64,000 nucleotides of DNA from Gemmatimonadaceae bacterium (GCA_025928185.1 JAICKA010000006.1:1-64000), one strand, 5' to 3'; shown: positions 8,306 to 18,232, counted from the stretch's first letter. Numbers and translations are program-made. The notes: generated from the letters alone by a model not told the origin.

Positions 8306-9625
8306 CGTGAACGAGTGAAGAGGGTGGAGCGGACGATTTGCCTCGCGGCGACGCTCGGCGTCGCGATCGGGTGTGCGACGACGAGATCCGCCGCGCGACG
8401 CTCGAGCGCGGAGGTGAGCGGCGGCATGATGCGCGTGCGGCCCGGCATCACCGTGCTGCTCGAGGATAGTCTGGCACTGATCCGCGGCCGGCGCATCGGG
8501 CTCCTGACGAATCAGACCGGCATCGATGCAGCGGGCGTTTCCGATATCGAGCTGCTGCGCGACGCCAGGGCGCGCGACGCCGGGGTCACTCTCGTCCGGC
8601 TGTTCTCGCCCGAGCACGGGATCCGCGGCACCGAAGATCGGCAGCACATCGCGAGCGGTGTCGACGAACGCAGCGGATTGCCGGTGCATTCGCTCTACAC
8701 CGTCACGGCAATCGCGCCGCCGGACAGCCTGCTTCGCGATCTCGATGCGCTGGTGTTCGATCTGCAGGACATCGGCACCCGGACGTGGACGTATGTGGGA
8801 TCGATGGTCTACGCGTTGCGTGCGGCGGCGCGCAATCACGTGCCAATCATCGTGCTCGATCGCCCGAACCCCATCACCGGCGATCACGTCGACGGTCCCA
8901 TGCTCGACGCTGCACTGTCGAACGCGGAGGAACAATCGGCGGAGCGCCCGGCCAAGCCGTACGCATTATACCCATTCCCACTGCGGCACGGAATGACGAT
9001 GGGCGAGCTGGCGCTCTTCTACAACGACGTCCTGAACATTCACGCGCCGCTACACGTCATTCCGATGACAGGCTGGCGACGCGGCGAATGGTTCGACGAA
9101 ACCGGGCTTCCATGGGTAAGGCCGTCGCCGAATCTGCCGGACCTCGTCAGCGCACTGGTGTATCCGTCGCTCGTCCCATTCGAGGGTTCGAATGTGTCGG
9201 TCGGTCGCGGCACGCCTGAGGCCTTCCAGCGTTTCGGCGCGCCGTGGATGAACGCGGCGCGCGTAGCCGCGCTGCTCGGCTCGCGGCATCTCGCCGGCGT
9301 TCGATTCGACGTCGACTCGTTCACGCCCCGCAATCCGGGCGATCAGAAGTACGGTGGTCGAACGATTCCAGGCGTGCGTGTCGTGGTCACGGACCGCAAC
9401 GCGGTACAGTCCGGTCGTCTCGCGGCGAACATCCTGTGGGCGCTCCTCAGCACGAATCGCGACTCGCTGCGGATCTCGCCGCGAACATTCGACGAACGCT
9501 TCGGCAGCACGGCAGCGCGTGAGGCAATCATGGGCGGCGCGGACCCCGATCGTGTGATGGACGCGCAGCGCGGCGCGGTCGACGCGTTCATGGCGAGAGC
9601 GCGGCGATACCGGCTCTATCCGTGA
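8300..9625 (+). CDS. namZ: Exo-beta-N-acetylmuramidase NamZ (DUF1343 family), lipoprotein
   Basis: A 441-residue protein of the DUF1343 family, whose characterised Bacillus member NamZ cleaves terminal MurNAc from peptidoglycan chains. Family motifs are LLTNQTGID, FSPEHGIRG, VFDLQDIGTRTWTY, LDRPNPITG and FYNDVLNIHA. The N-terminus is a lipoprotein signal ending VAIGC, placing the enzyme in the periplasm or at the membrane. GGAGG at 8285-8289 lies 10 nt before the ATG. The six bases 8300-8305 serve as start region for this gene and for the divergent hydrolase. Together with the symporters, kinase and NagB it points to cell-wall sugar recovery. Confidence 0.85.
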   Translation: MHRERVKRVERTICLAATLGVAIGCATTRSAARRSSAEVSGGMMRVRPGITVLLEDSLALIRGRRIGLLTNQTGIDAAGVSDIELLRDARARDAGVTLVRLFSPEHGIRGTEDRQHIASGVDERSGLPVHSLYTVTAIAPPDSLLRDLDALVFDLQDIGTRTWTYVGSMVYALRAAARNHVPIIVLDRPNPITGDHVDGPMLDAALSNAEEQSAERPAKPYALYPFPLRHGMTMGELALFYNDVLNIHAPLHVIPMTGWRRGEWFDETGLPWVRPSPNLPDLVSALVYPSLVPFEGSNVSVGRGTPEAFQRFGAPWMNAARVAALLGSRHLAGVRFDVDSFTPRNPGDQKYGGRTIPGVRVVVTDRNAVQSGRLAANILWALLSTNRDSLRISPRTFDERFGSTAAREAIMGGADPDRVMDAQRGAVDAFMARARRYRLYP

Positions 9626-9729
9626 GCCGGCGTTGCGCTGGCGCCGTGGGCAGAGTCCTTGAGCGGACGCGGCCGTCGCACAGCTCTTGCACGCCGCATC
9701 GTACCCGTTCATCTCGGAGGAAGCACACC

Positions 9730-10080
9730 ATGAAGGCACGCGCTTATGGATTGTTCGTCATGGCCGCACTCATCGCCGGCATCGGCACGACCGGGTGCGC
9801 GCCGCGGCAGGTCGAGGTGCGCACCGCGCCGACTCCGCCGACGCAGGTGTCGGTTCAGGTGACGAACCATCTCTCGCAGGCGGTGAACGTCTACATCACG
9901 AGCGGCGGCTCGGACACGTTCCTCCGGCAAGTGGATGGAAATTCCACCGTGACTGTTCCCGTGCAGGGTTTTGCGCCGGGCACGACCGTGTCACTGAAGG
10001 CGGTGACCGTCGACGGGACGAAGACGTACACGCGCGACAACGTCGTGCTCAACGGAACGTACCAGTTCCCCCTGCCGTAG
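9730..10080 (+). CDS. Small lipoprotein of unknown function
   Basis: A 116-residue protein with a clear lipobox signal peptide (AGIGTTGC at about residues 16-23). The mature part is a short beta-rich domain with many Val and Thr residues and no cysteine. The ATG is preceded by GGAGG with a 9-nt spacer. I do not recognise a family. It lies alone between namZ and the phosphatidyltransferase promoter. Confidence 0.75.
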   Translation: MKARAYGLFVMAALIAGIGTTGCAPRQVEVRTAPTPPTQVSVQVTNHLSQAVNVYITSGGSDTFLRQVDGNSTVTVPVQGFAPGTTVSLKAVTVDGTKTYTRDNVVLNGTYQFPLP

Positions 10081-10102
10081 CGGCGGCGGGCAGCCGCGCC
10101 GG

Positions 10103-10131
10103 TTGCTACAACTCTGTGGAAGGGCTACTTT
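10103..10131 (+). promoter_or_regulatory. Predicted sigma70 promoter of the inositol-lipid gene pair
   Basis: TTGCTA (10103-10108), a 17-bp spacer and TACTTT (10126-10131) sit in the gap upstream of the phosphatidyltransferase. The predicted start near 10138 gives a leader of about 90 nt. No clear structure is seen in that leader. Confidence 0.5.
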
Positions 10132-10227
10132 TACGACCGGAGCAGCGCTGCGGCCTGTCGGAGTGCGCGGCCGTTCCATCCCGCCGCGTCAGGTGTTCGG
10201 CGCCGCAATGCGCCCAATCGGAGCCGC

Positions 10228-10923
10228 ATGAAGATTCTCCCGGAGTGGCTCAAAAACGGATACTTGCGCGTCATTGATCCGGTAGCCAACTGGCTGGTCC
10301 GGCGTGGAGTTCACCCAAACATCATTACCGCCGTCGGCACGCTGTGCACGGTTGCCGGTGGGGTGATTTACGCCACCGGGCACATTATGACCGGCGGCTG
10401 GTTCCTCGGATTGACCGCGCTGTTCGACGTGCTCGACGGCACCGTGGCGCGACGATCGAACCGCAGCTCGACCTTCGGCGCGTTTCTCGATTCCACGCTC
10501 GACCGGCTGGCGGACGGAGCGCTCCTCGGCGGCCTCGCCGTGTTCTACGCGCTCAATCCGGCGCACCACAACGTTCCGATGCTCGTGGTGTGTTTGACGG
10601 GACTGATCGGCGCTTTTCTCACCTCGTACACCCGGGCGCGCGCCGAAGCGCTCGGTATCGATGCCAAGGTTGGCATCCTGCAGCGTCCCGAGCGCGTCGT
10701 GCTGCTCTCCGCGCCGCAGGCCTTCTTCGGGCTGGCACTCAACGGCCTGGTGCTTGGAATCATCATCATCATTCTTGCCGCGACCGCGTGGATCACCGTC
10801 GTCCAGCGCATGGTCTGTGTCTATGAACAGACGGCCCGCCGCGCGGCCGACGATGGCACGCTGCGGCTGACGACCGAGAAGACGCCGTGGATCCGGCGTC
10901 GGCGCGCGGCGTCGCATCGTTAA
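10228..10923 (+). CDS. CDP-alcohol phosphatidyltransferase, probably phosphatidylinositol-phosphate synthase
   Basis: A 231-residue membrane enzyme that transfers a phosphatidyl group from CDP-diacylglycerol to an alcohol. The full family motif is present: Asp67, Asp70-Gly71, Ala74-Arg75, Gly84, Asp88 and Asp92 (FDVLDGTVARR followed by GAFLDSTLD). Several hydrophobic helices follow. The next gene, 7 bp downstream, makes inositol-1-phosphate, so inositol phosphate is the likely acceptor, as in actinobacterial PIP synthase. Phosphatidylglycerophosphate synthase is the alternative; the motif alone does not decide. Confidence 0.8.
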   Translation: MKILPEWLKNGYLRVIDPVANWLVRRGVHPNIITAVGTLCTVAGGVIYATGHIMTGGWFLGLTALFDVLDGTVARRSNRSSTFGAFLDSTLDRLADGALLGGLAVFYALNPAHHNVPMLVVCLTGLIGAFLTSYTRARAEALGIDAKVGILQRPERVVLLSAPQAFFGLALNGLVLGIIIIILAATAWITVVQRMVCVYEQTARRAADDGTLRLTTEKTPWIRRRRAASHR

Positions 10924-10930
10924 GTATCAC

Positions 10931-12259
<1,329 letters not shown>

Positions 12260-12272
12260 CCGGAGGCGATCG

Positions 12273-12713
12273 ATGCGCTCACGACAGGCGGCGGTACTGG
12301 CGGCGTTCGCGATCCTCGCGGCCGTGCTGCCCGCCGGTTGCGGCGGCGGCCCCTACCATCCGCCGCCGCTGCGGCAGTCCTCGACGACGTACGCCTTCAC
12401 GGTGTCGCCCGACGACTCGCCGCCGCACGCGCGCCAGGACATTCACTACACCATTCAGGTGCTTGACCGGAAGACGCGGCAGCCAATCGAGAATGGCGAG
12501 GGCCAGCTGTTTGCCGAGAGTCAGGACGGCGCCAAGACGTGGGACGGCATGGCGTATGGTCCCGAGGTCGGCACCTACCACGCGAAGCTGAACTTCGTCG
12601 TCGCCGGAACGTGGGCGGTGGCGATCCGTTTTCACAGCGACTCGCTCCGGCCGCTGGAGCGAATCGACTGGATGCAGGACGTGCTCAACGATCGTGATAC
12701 GATAATTCCCTGA
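12273..12713 (+). CDS. Small lipoprotein, possibly YtkA/FixH-like
   Basis: A 146-residue secreted protein with lipobox VLPAGC at about residue 24. The mature domain contains YTIQVLDRKTRQPIENGEG and ends in an immunoglobulin-like pattern, GTWAVAIRFHSDSL. This resembles YtkA-like domains, but the match is weak. GGAGG lies just before the ATG. Its stop and the next start overlap (TGATG), so it is cotranslated with the following small gene. Function unknown. Confidence 0.7.
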   Translation: MRSRQAAVLAAFAILAAVLPAGCGGGPYHPPPLRQSSTTYAFTVSPDDSPPHARQDIHYTIQVLDRKTRQPIENGEGQLFAESQDGAKTWDGMAYGPEVGTYHAKLNFVVAGTWAVAIRFHSDSLRPLERIDWMQDVLNDRDTIIP

Positions 12714-13006
12714 TGCGACATTTCTATCGTACGCAAATCGCGCCCGCGGACGTGCTCGCGGCCGGCGATTCGTTTTTCCCCGGCATCGGCCTCACCCAGA
12801 ACACGACGGCCCCTCGCGCGCGCACCTATTCGGGCCCGCTCGGCGCGTTGCGGCTGTCGGCGCGTGCGGAGGGCGGCCACTACACTTTCGTGCAGATCGA
12901 TACGGACCAGATGGGCGAGAGCCGCCTGGACCGGAATGCCAAGCGCTTCTTCCTCACGCTGCACCGCACGGAAGATCCGGCGCATCTGCTGACGCCGAAT
13001 TACTGA
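12713..13006 (+). CDS. Hypothetical protein, 97 residues
   Basis: A short soluble protein without signal peptide, membrane helix or cysteine. It is linked by TGATG overlaps to the lipoprotein before it and to the E1-alpha gene after it, which supports real translation. I do not recognise a family. Confidence 0.55.
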   Translation: MRHFYRTQIAPADVLAAGDSFFPGIGLTQNTTAPRARTYSGPLGALRLSARAEGGHYTFVQIDTDQMGESRLDRNAKRFFLTLHRTEDPAHLLTPNY

Positions 13007-14184
13007 TGCCGGCGGCGAAGAGGGGAGAGGGGAGAGGGAAGAGGGGACAACGGCGTCGCCCGGCTCCGGCGTCGATTGCCGCCGCTCCAGCCGTCGCTTC
13101 ACCGGTCCCTGGATTATCGCGCGAGCAATTGCTCGACCTCTACTACTGGATGCGGCTCACGCGAACGCTCGAGGAGCGGCTCGTGGCCCTGTACCGGCAG
13201 ACGAAAGTCGTCGGCGGTCTGTTTCGATCGCTCGGGCAGGAAGCGGATTCGGTCGGCAGCGCGTACGCGCTCGAGCGGCGGGACATTCTCTCGCCGCTCA
13301 TTCGCAATCTGGGATCGATGCTGGTCAAGGGCGCGACGCCGCTCGAGATCCTGCGGCAATACATGGCCAAAGCCGACTCGCCGACGCGCGGCCGCGAGCT
13401 GAACATTCATTTCGGCGACACCGATCGCGGGTTCATCGGGCAGATCTCGCCGCTCGGCGACATGGTGCCCGTCATGGCCGGCGTGACGCTCAGCTTCAAG
13501 ATGCGCCGCGAAGATCGCGTTGGCCTCGTGTACGTCGGCGATGGCGCGACGTCGACCGGCGCGTTTCACGAAGGCATCAACTTCGCGGCCGTGCAGCGCT
13601 GCCCGCTGGTCGTGATCGTCGAGAACAACGGCTACGCGTATTCGACGCCGACGAATCGCCAAACCGCCGCGCGGCAGTTTGTCGACAAGGCGCTGGGCTA
13701 CGGCGTACCGGGCGAAAGCGCCGACGGCAACGACGTGCTCGCCGTCTACGACGTCACGAAGCGCGCAGTCGATCGAGCTCGGCGCGGACAGGGCGTGACG
13801 TTGATCGAGCTCACGACGTATCGGCGCAAGGGTCACGCCGAGCATGACAACCAGTCGTACGTGCCGCCGGGCGAGATCGAACGCTGGGAGCGGGAGAACG
13901 ATCCGATCACGCGCTATCATGATCGGCTCACGAGCGAGCTCGGATTCGACGCCGCCGAGATCGAAGCGACGGACGACCGCGTCCGGCGTGTGGTGGACGA
14001 GGCGACGGATGAAGCCGAGCGGTCCGGAGCGCCTGAAGCGCTCGATGCACTCGTCGGCGTCTACGCGGATCCGGCCGTGCAGCCGCCGCTCTGGTTCCGC
14101 GAAGGCGCGGCAGGAGTCGTCGACGTTCACGAACGCCCTGAAGGGTGGGGCACCTACTCCGCGCCGGCGAGCGATACGGTCTGA
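13006..14184 (+). CDS. 2-oxo acid dehydrogenase E1 component, alpha subunit
   Basis: A 392-residue thiamine-diphosphate enzyme subunit that decarboxylates a 2-oxo acid. The ThDP motif is complete: GDG at 178-180 and NN at 207-208 (VGDGATSTGAFHEG to VVIVENNGYAYS). The sequence looks closest to branched-chain 2-oxoacid or acetoin-type E1; the exact substrate is uncertain. The first 30 residues are Arg/Lys/Ala-rich and encoded by a purine repeat (13016-13046), so the true start may be later. No good ATG or GTG was found downstream before the domain. E1-beta and E2 follow. Confidence 0.88.
   Translation: MPAAKRGEGRGKRGQRRRPAPASIAAAPAVASPVPGLSREQLLDLYYWMRLTRTLEERLVALYRQTKVVGGLFRSLGQEADSVGSAYALERRDILSPLIRNLGSMLVKGATPLEILRQYMAKADSPTRGRELNIHFGDTDRGFIGQISPLGDMVPVMAGVTLSFKMRREDRVGLVYVGDGATSTGAFHEGINFAAVQRCPLVVIVENNGYAYSTPTNRQTAARQFVDKALGYGVPGESADGNDVLAVYDVTKRAVDRARRGQGVTLIELTTYRRKGHAEHDNQSYVPPGEIERWERENDPITRYHDRLTSELGFDAAEIEATDDRVRRVVDEATDEAERSGAPEALDALVGVYADPAVQPPLWFREGAAGVVDVHERPEGWGTYSAPASDTV
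13016..13046 (+). repeat. Purine-rich GAGGGGA tandem repeat at the E1-alpha start
   Basis: An imperfect run of GAGGGGA/GAGGGAA words covers the first codons assigned to E1-alpha. It looks like the short-word repeats in other gaps of this window and encodes only a basic low-complexity tail. Confidence 0.6.
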
Positions 14185-15161
14185 TGGCTGAGATCACGTA
14201 CCTCGAGGCCATTCGCGAAGGTCTCATCGAGGAGATGGAGCGCGACGTCAACGTATTCTGCCTGGGCGAAGACATCGGGCGGTACGGCGGCGCGTTCAAG
14301 GTGACCGACGGACTGCTCGATCGATTCGGAGAGCAGCGCGTGATCGACAGCCCGATCTCGGAGACGGGCATCGTCGGTGCGGCGGCGGGTGCGGCACACA
14401 TGGGTATGCGCCCGGTGGTGGAGATGCAGTTCATCGACTTCATCGCCAACGCCTACGACATGCTGACGAATTACGTCGCGACGGCGCGCTACCGCGCGTT
14501 TCTGCCCTGTCCAATGGTGGTACGCGGTCCGAGCGGCGGCTACGTGCGCGGCGGACCGTTCCATTCACAGAATCCTGAAGCCGGTTTCGTGCACACGCCC
14601 GGGCTGAAGGTCGTGTATCCGTCGACGGCGCAGGATGCGAAAGGCCTGATGAAGGCGGCCATCCGCGACGACGATTGCGTGCTGTTCTTCGAGCATAAAT
14701 ATCTGTATCGGCGCATCAAGGCCGAGATGCCGGCGGGCGATCACGTCGTGCCGATCGGCAAGGCGCGCATTGCCCGCGAAGGACGCGACCTGTCGATCAT
14801 CACGTACGCCGCGACGGTGTGGAAGGCGCTGGACGCGGCCGAACAGATCGAGCGCGAGGACGGCCTGTCGGTCGAGGTGCTTGATCTGCGAACGCTCGCG
14901 CCGCTCGACGACGACGCCATTCAGGAGACGGTCCGCAAGACGAACCGGGTGCTGATCGTGCACGAGGACACGCGCACCGGTGGACTGGCCGGTGAGATTA
15001 CGGCGCGGATCAACGAGCGGTCGTTCGCCTGGCTCGACGCGCCCGTGCTGCGCGTGACGGCGCACGACGTGCCGCTGCCCTATGCGCCGTCGCTCGAGGA
15101 CTACGTGCTGCCGCAGACGATGGACATCGTTCGGGCGCTGCGAACGTTGGCGGCGTACTGA
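14184..15161 (+). CDS. 2-oxo acid dehydrogenase E1 component, beta subunit
   Basis: A 325-residue partner of E1-alpha. It starts with MAEITYLEAIREGLIEEM and contains FCLGEDIGRYGGAFKVTDGL, DSPISETGIVGAAAGAA and GPSGGYVRGGPFHSQ, which are typical of the pyruvate/branched-chain E1-beta family. The C-terminal transketolase domain is present (VLIVHEDTRTGGLAGEI). Its ATG overlaps the E1-alpha stop (TGATG). The subunits form the alpha2-beta2 decarboxylase of the complex. Confidence 0.92.
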   Translation: MAEITYLEAIREGLIEEMERDVNVFCLGEDIGRYGGAFKVTDGLLDRFGEQRVIDSPISETGIVGAAAGAAHMGMRPVVEMQFIDFIANAYDMLTNYVATARYRAFLPCPMVVRGPSGGYVRGGPFHSQNPEAGFVHTPGLKVVYPSTAQDAKGLMKAAIRDDDCVLFFEHKYLYRRIKAEMPAGDHVVPIGKARIAREGRDLSIITYAATVWKALDAAEQIEREDGLSVEVLDLRTLAPLDDDAIQETVRKTNRVLIVHEDTRTGGLAGEITARINERSFAWLDAPVLRVTAHDVPLPYAPSLEDYVLPQTMDIVRALRTLAAY

Positions 15162-15162
15162 G

Positions 15163-15444
15163 ATGTCCGGGGGGGCGACGGAGACGCCGCGGCCGCACTA
15201 TTTTGGAATAGGCTGCTTCACGACATTCATTGGATTCGTGGGCGGCGGCATGATCGCGGTGCTGATCGCGAAGGTCGTGGGCGCAGCGACCAAGTGTGCG
15301 TCGGACAAGGATACCGGCGCGCCATGCAACTGGTACGTGTTTTGGTTGTACGGGGCGATAATCGGAGCCGTCGTGGTGCCCACTGTGGCGATCACGTTGC
15401 TGCGCCGGTCACGCCGGCGGCTCGAGAACTCGGAACGAGGGTGA
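15163..15444 (+). CDS. Small membrane protein between E1-beta and E2
   Basis: A 93-residue protein with two hydrophobic helices (about 17-42 and 62-83) separated by a loop with two cysteines (KCASDKDTGAPCNW), and a basic C-terminus. It begins one base after the E1-beta stop and ends 4 bp before the E2 start. I do not recognise it. Confidence 0.65.
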   Translation: MSGGATETPRPHYFGIGCFTTFIGFVGGGMIAVLIAKVVGAATKCASDKDTGAPCNWYVFWLYGAIIGAVVVPTVAITLLRRSRRRLENSERG

Positions 15445-15448
15445 TGCG

Positions 15449-16822
15449 GTGGCGCGTGTAGACGTCGTGATGCCTCAAATGGGCGAGTCGATCGCCGAAG
15501 GAACCTTGTCCAAGTGGTTGAAGAAGGTGGGCGATCCCGTGAAGCGGGACGAACCGATCTTCGAAATTTCCACGGACAAGGTGGACGCGGAGATCCCCGC
15601 GCCGACGAGCGGCGTGCTCGCGGAGATTCTGGTGCAGGAAGGCCAGACGGTTCCAGTCCAGACGCTGGTGGCGCGCGTCGAGACCGACGTGAACGCGGCG
15701 GTCGGCGCTGGCGCAGCGGCGGCGCCGAGCGCGCCGGCGGCGGCTGCCACGGAGACCGCGGCACCAAAGGCGGCTGTAGCAGCGGGGGGCCCCCCCCAAA
15801 AACAATCTGCATCGAGCGCTGCCGCGTCGTCGCACCAAACTCCCGCCGCCAGCACCCAATCGACGCACGGCAACGGTGCCGGTGCGAATTCGCTCGAGTC
15901 CCGGCTGCGCACGAAATCCTCACCGCTCGTGCGCCGCATGGCGGCCGATCACGGCGTCGAGCTGAGCGCGTTGCACGGCAGCGGTATCGCCGGACGCGTG
16001 ACCAAGCGCGATCTGCTCGAATTCCTGGAGTCCGGCGGCAGCGCTGGCGCCGCACAGCGCCCAGCCGCGAGCGCGCCGAGCCCGGTGGCTCACGGTCCGC
16101 TGCCGGAGCCCTGGCCCGGCGACTCCGTCGAGCCGATGACCAAGATGCGGGCGCTCATCGCCGACCACATGGTGGCGTCGCGGCACACCTCGGCGCACGT
16201 CAGCACGTTCTTCGAGGTCGACTTCACGCGTATCGCGCGCATTCGCGCGAAGCACCGCGCGGAATTCGAGAAGACCACCGGCGAGAAGCTCACGTATCTG
16301 CCGTTCATCATCAAGGCGGTGACGGACGGTCTGCGCGCGCATCCGGTGCTCAACTCCGCCGTGCGCGGCAACGAGATCATCTACCGCAAGCAGATCAACA
16401 TAGGAATTGCCGTCGCACTCGACTGGGGCTTGATCGTTCCGGTCATCAAGAACGCGGACAACCTGTCCCTCACCGGACTCACGCGCACACTCAACGATCT
16501 CGCGAACCGCGCGCGCACCAAGCGTCTCGACCCGCGCGAGGTGCAGGAAGGCACGTTCACGATCACCAACCCCGGCGTGTTCGGCTCGATGATCGGCACG
16601 CCGATCATCAATCAGCCGCAGGTGGGCATTCTGTGCCTCGGCGCGATCGAGAAACGGCCGAAGGTGATCGCCGGGCCGGATGGCGAGGACACGATCGCGA
16701 TTCGTACCTGCTCCTACCTGTCGCTGTCGTTCGATCACCGGATCGTCGACGGCGCGGACGCGGATCGCTTCATGTCCTTCGTGAAGAAGCATCTCGAGAC
16801 GTTCCCCGACGCCGTTCTCTGA
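15449..16822 (+). CDS. 2-oxo acid dehydrogenase E2, dihydrolipoamide acyltransferase
   Basis: A 457-residue core subunit with three parts. A lipoyl domain (1-80) carries the lipoylated Lys44 in EISTDKVDAEIPAP. An E3/E1-binding domain around 155-195 contains SSPLVRRMAADHGVEL. The C-terminal acyltransferase domain has FDHRIVDGADADRF with the catalytic His and Asp. The start is GTG at 15449, just after the small membrane protein. The Ala/Pro linker contains a run of six G, eight C and five A at 15784-15802. E3 is not in the window. Confidence 0.92.
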   Translation: MARVDVVMPQMGESIAEGTLSKWLKKVGDPVKRDEPIFEISTDKVDAEIPAPTSGVLAEILVQEGQTVPVQTLVARVETDVNAAVGAGAAAAPSAPAAAATETAAPKAAVAAGGPPQKQSASSAAASSHQTPAASTQSTHGNGAGANSLESRLRTKSSPLVRRMAADHGVELSALHGSGIAGRVTKRDLLEFLESGGSAGAAQRPAASAPSPVAHGPLPEPWPGDSVEPMTKMRALIADHMVASRHTSAHVSTFFEVDFTRIARIRAKHRAEFEKTTGEKLTYLPFIIKAVTDGLRAHPVLNSAVRGNEIIYRKQINIGIAVALDWGLIVPVIKNADNLSLTGLTRTLNDLANRARTKRLDPREVQEGTFTITNPGVFGSMIGTPIINQPQVGILCLGAIEKRPKVIAGPDGEDTIAIRTCSYLSLSFDHRIVDGADADRFMSFVKKHLETFPDAVL

Positions 16823-16824
16823 CG

Positions 16825-17085
16825 ATGCCGCGTGCGTTGACCATTCAGCGAACACTCGTCACGCCGCCTGAGCGCGACCGGTTCCATCAGAAGCTCCAGC
16901 GCAAGCAGCAGTACTACGCGAGCGTGAACTGTCGCTTCTGGGCCTTCGAGGAGGCTGGGCTGCCCGGCGCGTTTTTGGAGTTCTGTGAAGCCCCCGACCC
17001 GCAGACGCTCGCGCGCGCCCACGCCAATGCGCCCGAGCCGATGCTGGACCCCAAGCGCGTGTACCGCGAAGTGGAACTCAAATAG
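16825..17085 (+). CDS. Hypothetical protein, 86 residues
   Basis: A small soluble protein, rich in Arg and Gln, that starts two bases after the E2 stop and ends directly before the next ATG. Visible segments are RKQQYYASVNCRFWAFEEAG and LPGAFLEFCEAPDPQTLA. It might be a remote dimeric ferredoxin-like fold, but I see no decisive motif. Gene packing supports it as real. Confidence 0.6.
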   Translation: MPRALTIQRTLVTPPERDRFHQKLQRKQQYYASVNCRFWAFEEAGLPGAFLEFCEAPDPQTLARAHANAPEPMLDPKRVYREVELK

Positions 17086-17352
17086 ATGCCGACTCGCACC
17101 GTCACCATCGCCGGCCAGGCTTGGCAGGTGTTTCCGTCCGGCCGCGTCACCGCCAACGAGCACGACGAGTTCGGGCTGATCTTCGTGCACGGCACGGGCG
17201 CCGATCGCCGCGTGCGCATTACGCGGTATTCTCCCGTGGGCGCGCGCTCGCGCGAGCGCTCGCTCGTCGAGTTGAGCGAAGCGGATCTCCAGCGCCTGTT
17301 CCAGACGTCGCAGCCGAGCTCCACGTCGCCCGAGGCCGACTACTCGCCGTGA
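17086..17352 (+). CDS. Hypothetical protein, 88 residues
   Basis: A short soluble protein starting right after the preceding stop codon and overlapping the PHP gene by one base (TGATG). It contains VFPSGRVTANEHDEFGLIFV and a Ser/Arg-rich C-terminal half. No family recognised. Confidence 0.6.
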   Translation: MPTRTVTIAGQAWQVFPSGRVTANEHDEFGLIFVHGTGADRRVRITRYSPVGARSRERSLVELSEADLQRLFQTSQPSSTSPEADYSP

Positions 17353-18206
17353 TGCAGCCGCCGCGCCCGGGAGACGCCGGATTCGCGTTCGTCGATCTGC
17401 ACACGCACTCGACGGCGTCCGACGGATCGCGCGCGCCTGGCGACGTGGTGCGTGAGGCGAAGCGCATCGGCCTCAGCGCGATCGCGCTCACCGATCACGA
17501 TACGCTAGACGGGATCGCCGAAGCCATGCGGGTCGGAATGGAAACGGGCGTCCGCGTGGTCCAAGGCATCGAGTTGAGCGCCGTGGAAGGCGACGTCGAG
17601 ACGCACATTCTCGGGTTGCATCTCTCCAATACGCGCGACATGGAGGCGGATCTGGTCGCGCTGCGCGCCATGCGATTGACACGCGCCGAACGGATCGTCG
17701 GCCGGCTGAACGAGCTCGGCGTTCGGCTGGAGCTTGCCGCGGTGCTCGAGCAGTCCGCCGGCGGCGCGGTCGGACGGCCGCACGTGGCGCGCGCGATGAT
17801 CGCCGAGGGCTGGGCCGTCGACTTCCGCGACGCATTCGATCGTTACCTCGGCAACGGACGTCCGGCGTATGTCGCCAAGGATCGCCTCGCGATCGGCGAC
17901 GCCATCGCGCTCATCCACCGCGCTGGTGGCATTGCGGTGTTGGCGCATCCCGCGCACGCGGGAACCCGCGAGCGGGTCGAGTCGTTCGTGCGCGCCGGCA
18001 TCGATGGCGTCGAGGTACGGCATCCCAGCCATTCGTCCGAAGACATGGCGCGACTGCTGGCGCTCGTCGAGCATTTCGGGCTCGTGCCGAGCGGTGGATC
18101 GGACTGGCACGGCGCTGCCGAAGGCTCACGCGTGCTTGGAATGATGCACGTGCCGCTGGATTGGCTCGACCGTCAGGACGGCCGTGTGCAGGCACGCGCC
18201 GCCTAG
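17352..18206 (+). CDS. PHP-domain phosphoesterase (RNase AM/YciV-like)
   Basis: A 284-residue metal-dependent phosphoesterase. The PHP metal ligands are visible in DLHTHSTASDGS, TDHDTLDG, a later LAHPAHAG and the C-terminal SGGSDWHG. The length fits the YciV/TrpH group, which hydrolyses 3',5'-nucleoside bisphosphates and trims RNA 5' ends. Related PHP enzymes include histidinol phosphatase, so the substrate is inferred. It overlaps the preceding small gene by one base. Confidence 0.82.
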   Translation: MQPPRPGDAGFAFVDLHTHSTASDGSRAPGDVVREAKRIGLSAIALTDHDTLDGIAEAMRVGMETGVRVVQGIELSAVEGDVETHILGLHLSNTRDMEADLVALRAMRLTRAERIVGRLNELGVRLELAAVLEQSAGGAVGRPHVARAMIAEGWAVDFRDAFDRYLGNGRPAYVAKDRLAIGDAIALIHRAGGIAVLAHPAHAGTRERVESFVRAGIDGVEVRHPSHSSEDMARLLALVEHFGLVPSGGSDWHGAAEGSRVLGMMHVPLDWLDRQDGRVQARAA

Positions 18207-18232
18207 CGTTCTCACACTCGCACCTCGATCCC

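Noticed and set aside
15514-17085. Overlapping frame within E2, considered as a frameshift product at the homopolymer run
   Set aside because: The E2 frame is intact and carries all motifs, while the other frame is Arg-rich with no domain.
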